Below, one piece after another: positions 1-4,893 of a stretch of DNA of 6,944 bases (its first letter is position 1; each line of letters opens with the position of its first letter). The stretch is from JBNJEM01 sp051745935 (GTDB taxonomy: Bacteria > Planctomycetota > Planctomycetia > Pirellulales > Pirellulaceae), in assembly GCA_051745935.1 (NCBI GenBank), contig JBNJEM010000429.1:1-6944 (forward strand). Reading direction: 5' to 3'. The translations under genes were made by a program, and so were the position numbers. The notes beneath the pieces were generated by a model. It saw nothing but the letters and a program-made list of their open reading frames with translations, was not told the DNA's origin and searched no databases.

Positions 1-165
1 GTCTGATTCACCCACGAGGTGAACTCGTGGGGGTCTGGGGGGTTGGACGCCGCGTAGCTGACGAGTCTGATTCACCCACGAGATGAATTCGTGGGGGTCT
101 GGCCGGCGGGACGCCGCGTAGCTGACGAGTCTGATTCACCCACGAGGTGAACTCGTGGGGGTCTG
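1..165. repeat. 64-bp-period tandem repeat, three units, each with a perfect hairpin
   Basis: Units of 37 bp lie at 1-37, 65-101 and 129-165, joined by 27-bp linkers at 38-64 and 102-128. Units 1 and 3 are identical; unit 2 differs at two bases (83 and 88). The last 20 bases of the two linkers are identical, so the true period is 64 bp. Each unit begins and ends with GTCTG and contains CCCACGAG, a 5-base loop, then CTCGTGGG (11-18 with 24-31 in unit 1). In unit 2 the changed base turns one G-C pair into a G-T pair, which RNA of the plus strand would still tolerate. A second stem, TTCACC with GGTGAA (7-12 with 18-23), overlaps the first, so only one can form at a time. The array starts at the window edge and probably continues upstream. 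It lies downstream of the minus-strand gene at 226-720. Its function is unknown; it could be a structured RNA, a transcript end or a selfish repeat. Confidence 0.9.
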
Positions 166-225
166 ACCACGCGCTGTACCGCCTGCGGGCTGTAAAGTGT
201 TGCCTTGTTTTCTGAAGTGCGTGAT

Positions 226-720
226 TCAGGTGTGCGTTTCGGAGCCGGGCTTAATATGCAGGCGACAGCACGCTTCACGGTGCTCGGCCCACGTGTCAGC
301 CGAGAACTCGAAGCCGGCGCCCACGAAGGTTCCCTCGTCGACGATGGCGGCGATCCGGCACATGGTGGCGGCCTCTTCCGGATCGAGTCCGTCATCCAAC
401 CAAGCGTCTCGCAACGGGCACGAATGCAGTGTAATGTCCAATCGCTGGTCATCGCAATGGTCCACCGTGGGCGCGAACATGCGGCCCTCGTCTGGAACCG
501 TGCTCAAAAACGCATCACGCAGTCCAGCCAGGTCGTCAGGGGCGAATTGGGCAAACCGTTGGCCAATTTCTTCACCGCGGCGACGAATGGCCCGCTGCAG
601 CAATTCGATGGCCCGCGGTTCATCAAGCGTCCGCCGCAGTTCATCAAAAATCAGATAGTAGAGCCGTGCCCGGTGCCGAAAGGAGCCGTAAAGCTGTCCG
701 CGCAGTTGCTCTTCACTCAT
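226..720 (-). CDS. ATC hydrolase family protein (L-2-amino-thiazoline-4-carboxylate hydrolase-like)
   Basis: The 164-residue protein resembles the ATC hydrolase family (PF14196 type). The founding Pseudomonas enzyme opens the ring of L-2-amino-thiazoline-4-carboxylate on the way to cysteine. What I see is the family pattern in the C-terminal half: a hydrophobic strand ending in a Cys-Pro pair (C101-P102), then a D-G-L turn, a conserved Cys at 121 followed by an Asp at 128 (MCRIAAIVDEG), and a closing Cys-Cys-Arg near 151-153. The N-terminal half is helical and rich in Arg and Glu. There is no signal peptide, so it is probably cytoplasmic. The ATG at 718-720 is supported by GAGGTGA (725-731, minus strand) at good spacing. 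Most family members have no proven substrate, so the hydrolase activity is inference. The gene stands alone, divergent from the kinase, with a hairpin repeat array behind its stop codon. Confidence 0.75.
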   Translation of the reverse strand: MSEEQLRGQLYGSFRHRARLYYLIFDELRRTLDEPRAIELLQRAIRRRGEEIGQRFAQFAPDDLAGLRDAFLSTVPDEGRMFAPTVDHCDDQRLDITLHSCPLRDAWLDDGLDPEEAATMCRIAAIVDEGTFVGAGFEFSADTWAEHREACCRLHIKPGSETHT

Positions 721-724
721 AAGT

Positions 725-731
725 TCACCTC
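725..731 (-). promoter_or_regulatory. Ribosome binding site of the ATC hydrolase-like gene
   Basis: On the minus strand the bases read GAGGTGA, a good match to the anti-Shine-Dalgarno complement, a few bases before the ATG at 718-720. It supports this start over later in-frame ones. Confidence 0.65.
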
Positions 732-821
732 AAGGAAAAATGCGTGCTCAATCTGTGTCCTCAATCATTGTCGCATGATCAGGGTTGGCGGGCGTCGGGC
801 CAATGGCCGTCAATGCCCTTA

Positions 822-928
822 TATACCGGTCGCGGATGACTTTGTCCGCCGCGAGTCCGACCGACGGGAGGACGGCTTGCGTCGGGCAGTGTTCCATCCG
901 GACGCATCCGACCGCCTGAAATATAACG
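822..928 (+). repeat. 107-bp dispersed repeat, copy A
   Basis: It aligns without gaps to copy B (3078-3184, about 88 % identical) and copy C (3295-3401, about 83 %) by hand count. The left edge is TATACCGGTCGCGG and the right edge CGCCTGAAATATAACG. The centre can form a bulged stem: CCGACCGA (857-864) with TTG (877-879), a bulged C, and GTCGG (881-885). Copy A has G where the others have A in this stem; that base would still pair as G-U in plus-strand RNA. The copy lies between two divergent genes, upstream of both. A reading frame runs through it, but differences between copies do not favour third codon positions, so I treat it as non-coding. Confidence 0.88.
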
Positions 929-1000
929 CGGTTGCACGCGCCATCGGACCGAAACGGGAAAACAATGAGGGGGCCACCGATTAGCGAAAAACGTGAAACT

Positions 1001-1019
1001 CCCCGGGACCAGCCCGGGG
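1001..1019. other. Perfect GC-only hairpin, 7-bp stem
   Basis: CCCCGGG (1001-1007) pairs perfectly with CCCGGGG (1013-1019) across a 5-base loop, ACCAG. There is no T-run directly after it on the plus strand. On the minus strand a run of five Ts follows only after about eight bases, so a classical terminator is doubtful. Confidence 0.55.
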
Positions 1020-1028
1020 CATCTCATG

Positions 1029-1059
1029 CCGCGCGGGTAACCGCCGTGACGGCGCGCGG
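1029..1059. other. Second GC-rich hairpin, 7-bp stem with nested pairs
   Basis: CCGCGCG (1029-1035) pairs perfectly with CGCGCGG (1053-1059). Inside the loop, CCG (1041-1043) can pair with CGG (1050-1052). It lies nine bases after the hairpin at 1001-1019. The pair could be a structured leader or transcript boundary between the divergent genes; no function can be assigned. Confidence 0.5.
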
Positions 1060-1382
1060 AACCTGCGTGTCCGCTGGCCCGAGCTGGGAACATCACTGGA
1101 ACTCCTTGAATCAGACAGTTATTTCTTTACAGATCTTTACCGGTCCCTAACCGCTGAAAGCCCCGCCGATTCTCCATGGTTTCCACGTGGTGTGCAAGCG
1201 GGCGGGAAGGCGCCGCGGAGTGCGTGGAGGTCCCCGGCAGCTCGCTTCATCTTGTTACCTCCCTCTTGTCGCCGTCCTTGGCCTTTGGTACCACTGTACG
1301 GGTTCGGATCAGGCGATCGTTCAGACGCAAAGGAGCGGTGGCTGTCCTGTACAGTAGTATCAAGTTTGGGCCCAACAAAGGG

Positions 1383-1391
1383 AAGGTGAGG
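1383..1391 (+). promoter_or_regulatory. Ribosome binding site that fixes the GTG start of the kinase
   Basis: AAGGTGAGG ends six bases before the GTG at 1398. No comparable site precedes the upstream in-frame ATG at 1176, and the next in-frame ATG would remove the N-terminal phosphate-binding motif. This decides the start. Confidence 0.7.
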
Positions 1392-1397
1392 CAAGAC

Positions 1398-2867
1398 GTG
1401 GCCAAATCAAGCAAGAAATCGAAAGGTGTAGCATGGGGTGGTTTTGATCTCAGCACGACTGGCCTCGGGTTGGGCGTTCGTGGTAGCGGCGGCGACGAGG
1501 CCTACGTGCATACCAAAATGCGTGGCGCGACCACGTGGCAAGGAGAACCCGCATTCGACGTTCAGCAGACCCCGAAAATGATCAACACGCTGTTGGACCA
1601 GCTGGAGGGGGAAGGCTGGTCCGTTGACCGCCCGTCGTGGTCCTTCGCCGTGCGGCAGCACGATATGGTCGTGCTGGACAGCGAGGGGCAGTTGTTGATC
1701 CCGGCGCTAAGCTGGCAGTGCAACGCGGCTACCAGCCAGGTCCAGCAGCTACGCCGGCAGGGTGCCGAAGAGGTCGTGGGGCGGGTTGAAGAACGGTTCA
1801 TCTTGCCCAAATTGATGTGGGCATTGAGTACCCAGCGCGGCTTGCGCGAATCCGTCGCTCGGGTGATGACCACCGGCGACTGGGTGGCCGCGATGTTGAC
1901 CGGAAAAGCGCGCTTGAGTACCTCGGATGCGCTGAGCAACGGCCTTCTGGCTCAGGATACGAAGAAATTGGCCGCCGACGTGATCCAGGAGGCAAAGCTG
2001 GAGGCGGACTGGTTCCCGCCAGTGATTCAGAGCGGAAAAGTGGTGGGGACGGTCAACGCGCGGCCGGTTGAAGGCGTGAATAAAGCTTGGATGGACGTGA
2101 AGCAGCGCTTGGCCGGCTCCAAGATCGTCAGCAGCTTGGGAGACAATCACGCGACCGGCGTGGGATGCGGGTTGCAAGAGGGAGACTTCGAGACGATCGT
2201 GATCTCGGCCGGCACCAGCGGAACGATCAATCGGGTCTGCCGTGCCAATGTCCCCTTGGCGGGCAACGCGGCCTGTTTTGAGTACTACAAAGACCGTATG
2301 CTGCTCATGATGCTGGCGGACTGCTGTAAGTGGTACGATCGTTTCGTGGCCCGGTACGCGAGCGATTACGCGGACCGAATGGATGAGTTGAACACCGAGA
2401 TTGAAGGAGCCGACCTGAATGGACTGCGGCGCGTGCTGCACGTGGATGGCAAGGAGGTTTACCCGCCCGACTGGGATCAGCTGAGCGTGGGACAACAGGC
2501 CGCGAGCACGCAGCTGTCGATTATGCTGGAACTGCTGTTGCTCACGCGCGCCATGCTGGCGGAAGTCCAAACGTCCCGCAACCCGGTTTCCCGCTACGTG
2601 TTAACGGGCGGCTTGAGCCAATCGGCGTTCTTCCAGCAAGTGTTTACCGCCGGGGTGCAATTGCTCAATCCCAAGGCCAAGATGCTGATCAACGCTCGCA
2701 AGGGACCACTGCGTTATCAAACGGCCGCGTACGGCGCCCTGCTCAACGCCATGCGCCCCACGGATAAACAGGCCGCCAGCCGGCTGTGTCCCACGCGCAA
2801 CGCCGCGCGACCATCCGCCGCCGACAAAAAACAGCTGCAGTATTGGCTGCGCGCCTTCGGCCTATAA
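1398..2867 (+). CDS. FGGY-family carbohydrate kinase
   Basis: This 489-residue protein is the usual length for FGGY kinases, which transfer phosphate from ATP to a sugar or polyol in the cytoplasm (xylulo-, ribulo-, rhamnulo- or glycerol kinase types). Visible motifs, in order: the first phosphate loop GFDLSTTGLGLG (residues 15-26); substrate-side segments RQHD (86-89) and WQCNAAT (106-112); the catalytic Asp in SLGDNHATGVGCG (D249); the second phosphate loop AGTSGTINRV (from about 271); and the adenosine-site motif YVLTGGLSQSAFF (from 400). The GTG start was chosen for its ribosome binding site; starting at the ATG at 1176 would add 74 residues with no family resemblance. The substrate segments are unusual: the arginine normally found after the Trp (W-x-x-R types such as glycerol kinase WQCRRT, or WND-x-R in xylulokinase) is replaced by N-A, so the substrate cannot be named. 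The gene stands alone, flanked by non-coding DNA that carries dispersed repeats. Confidence 0.9.
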   Translation: MAKSSKKSKGVAWGGFDLSTTGLGLGVRGSGGDEAYVHTKMRGATTWQGEPAFDVQQTPKMINTLLDQLEGEGWSVDRPSWSFAVRQHDMVVLDSEGQLLIPALSWQCNAATSQVQQLRRQGAEEVVGRVEERFILPKLMWALSTQRGLRESVARVMTTGDWVAAMLTGKARLSTSDALSNGLLAQDTKKLAADVIQEAKLEADWFPPVIQSGKVVGTVNARPVEGVNKAWMDVKQRLAGSKIVSSLGDNHATGVGCGLQEGDFETIVISAGTSGTINRVCRANVPLAGNAACFEYYKDRMLLMMLADCCKWYDRFVARYASDYADRMDELNTEIEGADLNGLRRVLHVDGKEVYPPDWDQLSVGQQAASTQLSIMLELLLLTRAMLAEVQTSRNPVSRYVLTGGLSQSAFFQQVFTAGVQLLNPKAKMLINARKGPLRYQTAAYGALLNAMRPTDKQAASRLCPTRNAARPSAADKKQLQYWLRAFGL

Positions 2868-3077
2868 AGCGGACCGCGGCGAATGGCGCCCTGGCCGGGG
2901 CAGCAACTCGCCACGTCCAGGGGCTTTCCGGCACGCCGCTGAAGAAGTCCGGGAATGCCCCAAGCCAACGCGTGAAATCCCTGCCAGAGAAGCCCCCTGG
3001 CAAGCCACCCGAAGTCGGTATGCACCACGGGCGTCCCTTTGGTCGCGTTGGGTTCTTTTGGTCACTTCTGTTCGGTT
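2868..3077. other. Non-coding gap after the kinase
   Basis: Frames stay open on both strands because the DNA is GC-rich, but no translation looks like a known protein and no start has a good ribosome binding site. I see no clear terminator hairpin with a T-run. Its right end runs into repeat copy B. The stretch may itself be dispersed-repeat DNA or a decayed remnant, which this window alone cannot show. Confidence 0.45.
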
Positions 3078-3184
3078 TATACCGGTCGCGGATGACTTTT
3101 TCCGCCACGAGTCCGACCAACGGCAGGACGGCTTGCGTCGGGCAGCTTTCCACCCGGAAAAACTCAACCGCCTGAAATATAACG
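3078..3184 (+). repeat. 107-bp dispersed repeat, copy B
   Basis: Gap-free match to copy A (about 88 %) and copy C (about 88 %), same orientation. The central stem is intact: CCGACCAA (3113-3120) with TTG (3133-3135), a bulged C, and GTCGG (3137-3141). The left and right edges are the same as in copy A. It begins 217 bases before copy C; the 110 bases between them share no obvious similarity with the repeat and contain a run of seven Cs at 3258-3264. Confidence 0.9.
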
Positions 3185-3294
3185 GTCGGCGGGCACGTGT
3201 CACGGTGCGCAACCCCGCGCTGGAAAGCTACAATATCGGAGGCGTGTACACGCCCCGCCCCCCCGTGGCCGATCAACCGTGCCATGAACACTGA

Positions 3295-3401
3295 TATGCC
3301 CCTCGCGGATGACTGTTTCCGCCGCGAGTCCGACCAACGGGAGGACGGCTTGCGTCGGGCAACTTTCCACCTGGAAAAATCCAATCGCCTGAAATATATC
3401 C
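3295..3401 (+). repeat. 107-bp dispersed repeat, copy C, next to the sulfatase start
   Basis: Gap-free match to copies A and B. Both outer edges have drifted (TATGCCCC on the left, ATATATCC on the right) while the middle is conserved. The stem is CCGACCAA (3330-3337) with TTG (3350-3352), a bulged C, and GTCGG (3354-3358). Bases 3320-3348 are identical over 29 positions to a segment inside the dehydrogenase gene (5947-5975). The copy ends 27 bases before the sulfatase ATG, so it must lie in, or overlap, that operon's promoter or leader. Confidence 0.9.
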
Positions 3402-3428
3402 ATCAATTACAAACGGAAAGGTTTACCA

Positions 3429-4880
3429 ATGCGTTTCAATCAGTTCCGATTTCGACGGTATTTCTGGCTCGCCGTTTCCTTGTTGATCGCCTGTGGGCAC
3501 GTCCATGAAGCACCCGCCGACGTGAGCAACCCGCCGAACCTGATCTTCGTGATGGCGGACGATCTGGGATATGGGGACTTGGGCTGCTACGGCCAGAAGC
3601 TGATCGAGACGCCCTGCTTGGATCAGATGGCCGAGGAAGGGATGCGATTCACCGATTTCTATGCCGGGTGCACGGTCTGCGCGCCGGCGCGAAGCGTATT
3701 GATGACGGGACTCCATATGGGACATACCCACGTGCGGGGCAACGCCGGACGGGACATGACGATCCAGTCATTGCGAGATGAAGATGTAACGGTTGCGGAA
3801 TGTCTACAGCGGGCCGGCTACCAGACCGCGCTCTGTGGGAAGTGGGGCTTGGGGCATGATACGCCAGACAACGAGGGGCTGCCCAACGATCAAGGATTTG
3901 ATTTCTTCTACGGCTATCTGAACCAAGTGCACGCCCACAACTATTACCCGGAATTCCTGTGGCACAATCGCGAACGCGAACTGCTGCGAAACGTAGTGAA
4001 AAGGGTGGGCACGGGATACGGCGGATTTGTCGGGGGCTACGCCACTAAACGGGTGGACTACAGCCATGATCTGATTGCCGACAAGGCGCTCGATTTCATC
4101 AAGAAGAACCACGAAGAGCCGTTCTTTTTGTATCTGGCCTTGACGATTCCACACGCCAACAACGAGCGGACGCGAGCCACGGGAGACGGGCAAGAAGTGC
4201 CCGATTATGGTATCTACGCCGACCGCCAATGGAGCGATCCGGCCAAAGGACAAGCGGCCATGATCACTCGCATGGATCGTGATATGGGCCGGTTGTTCGC
4301 GTTGCTGGAGGAGCTGGGCATCGACGAGCGGACGGTGGTGATGTTTACCAGTGACAACGGCCCACACAACGAAGGAGGCCACGATCCCAAATTATTTCGA
4401 CCGGCGGGGCCACTGCGCGGCATGAAACGAGACCTGACGGAAGGGGGGATTCGCGTGCCCCTGATTGTCCGTTGGCCCGGAACCACGCCGGCCGGATCGG
4501 AAAGCGACCATGTCGCGTATTTCGGGGATCTGATGGCGACGGCCGCTGAACTGGCCGGAGTGGATCCGCCGGCCGACTTGGATTCCGTCAGTTTCCTGCC
4601 CACGATTACGGGACGCCCAGAAAAGCAGGAACAAGCGGAGTATTTGTACTGGGAGTTTTATGAGCGAGGGGGCAAGCAGGCTCTGCGCGCCGGAAAATGG
4701 AAAGCGATTCGAATTCCAATGCTCAGCGGCACCACCCAGTTGTATGATCTAGAAGAAGATCTTGGTGAACAGGTCGATCTGGCCGACGAGCATCCCGAGG
4801 TGGTGGCGAAGCTGGAAAACATGATGGATGAAGCTCACACCCCTCATCCCAATTGGCCGCTTGCACCAGCCAAACAATGA
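3429..4880 (+). CDS. Exported type I sulfatase (arylsulfatase A-like)
   Basis: A 483-residue alkaline-phosphatase-fold sulfatase that would hydrolyse a sulfate ester. Visible motifs: N-terminal metal-binding NLIFVMADDLGYGDLG (D44 and D45); the modification motif C-A-P-A-R, with C84 the residue converted to formylglycine; CGKWGLG, a variant of the usual GKWHLG; a second metal site in FTSDNGPH; and the conserved Lys in LRGMKRDLTEGG. The C-terminal WEFYERGGKQALRAGKWKAI and YDLEEDLGEQVDLA segments are typical of the family. The N-terminus carries four Arg and a short hydrophobic stretch ending LLIAC (C22), which fits a lipoprotein box; an alternative is cleavage after APA at residue 30. Either way it is exported. 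The ATG is supported by GGAAAGG at 3415-3421. The next gene starts 13 bases after the stop, so the two are probably one operon. The substrate is unknown; sulfated polysaccharides are the usual guess in planctomycetes. Confidence 0.95.
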   Translation: MRFNQFRFRRYFWLAVSLLIACGHVHEAPADVSNPPNLIFVMADDLGYGDLGCYGQKLIETPCLDQMAEEGMRFTDFYAGCTVCAPARSVLMTGLHMGHTHVRGNAGRDMTIQSLRDEDVTVAECLQRAGYQTALCGKWGLGHDTPDNEGLPNDQGFDFFYGYLNQVHAHNYYPEFLWHNRERELLRNVVKRVGTGYGGFVGGYATKRVDYSHDLIADKALDFIKKNHEEPFFLYLALTIPHANNERTRATGDGQEVPDYGIYADRQWSDPAKGQAAMITRMDRDMGRLFALLEELGIDERTVVMFTSDNGPHNEGGHDPKLFRPAGPLRGMKRDLTEGGIRVPLIVRWPGTTPAGSESDHVAYFGDLMATAAELAGVDPPADLDSVSFLPTITGRPEKQEQAEYLYWEFYERGGKQALRAGKWKAIRIPMLSGTTQLYDLEEDLGEQVDLADEHPEVVAKLENMMDEAHTPHPNWPLAPAKQ

Positions 4881-4893
4881 GCCGAGGAAGACG

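Larger units (their letters stand above)
929..1397. other. Long non-coding stretch ahead of the kinase gene
   Basis: I see no convincing gene here. The open frame that runs upstream of the kinase from an ATG at 1176 lacks a ribosome binding site there, and its translation does not look like the start of an FGGY kinase. The stretch contains two GC-rich hairpins (1001-1019 and 1029-1059) and an AT-richer patch at 1107-1140. The patch has a TTGAAT and a TACAGA box about 16 bases apart, too weak to call a promoter. It presumably holds the kinase promoter and leader. Confidence 0.5.

Noticed and set aside
1..165. CRISPR array with 37-bp repeats and 27-bp spacers
   Set aside because: The two 'spacers' share their last 20 bases exactly, so they are part of a 64-bp tandem repeat, not unique spacers. 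No cas genes are nearby.
205..984. A long plus-strand open frame of 259 codons across the ATC hydrolase-like gene and repeat copy A
   Set aside because: It is mostly the antisense shadow of the minus-strand gene, which has recognisable family motifs and a ribosome binding site. The rest is repeat and non-coding DNA.
1107..1130. Sigma-70-like promoter ahead of the kinase (TTGAAT with a TACAGA box)
   Set aside because: The -10 box matches the consensus poorly, and planctomycete promoters are not well enough defined for this to be convincing.
1176..1397. N-terminal extension of the kinase from the ATG at 1176
   Set aside because: There is no ribosome binding site, and the extra 74 residues do not resemble any FGGY kinase. 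The GTG at 1398 has a good site and gives the normal family length.
2743..3384. Minus-strand open frame of 213 codons through the gap and both repeat copies
   Set aside because: It overlaps the kinase 3' end and runs through repeat DNA. It shows no domain, and the repeat copies fall in different frames within it.
822..3401. The repeat as a conserved small protein (RRESDQREDGLRRA frame)
   Set aside because: The frame is open in every copy, but differences between copies are not concentrated at third codon positions and most change the amino acid. No copy has its own start with a ribosome binding site.
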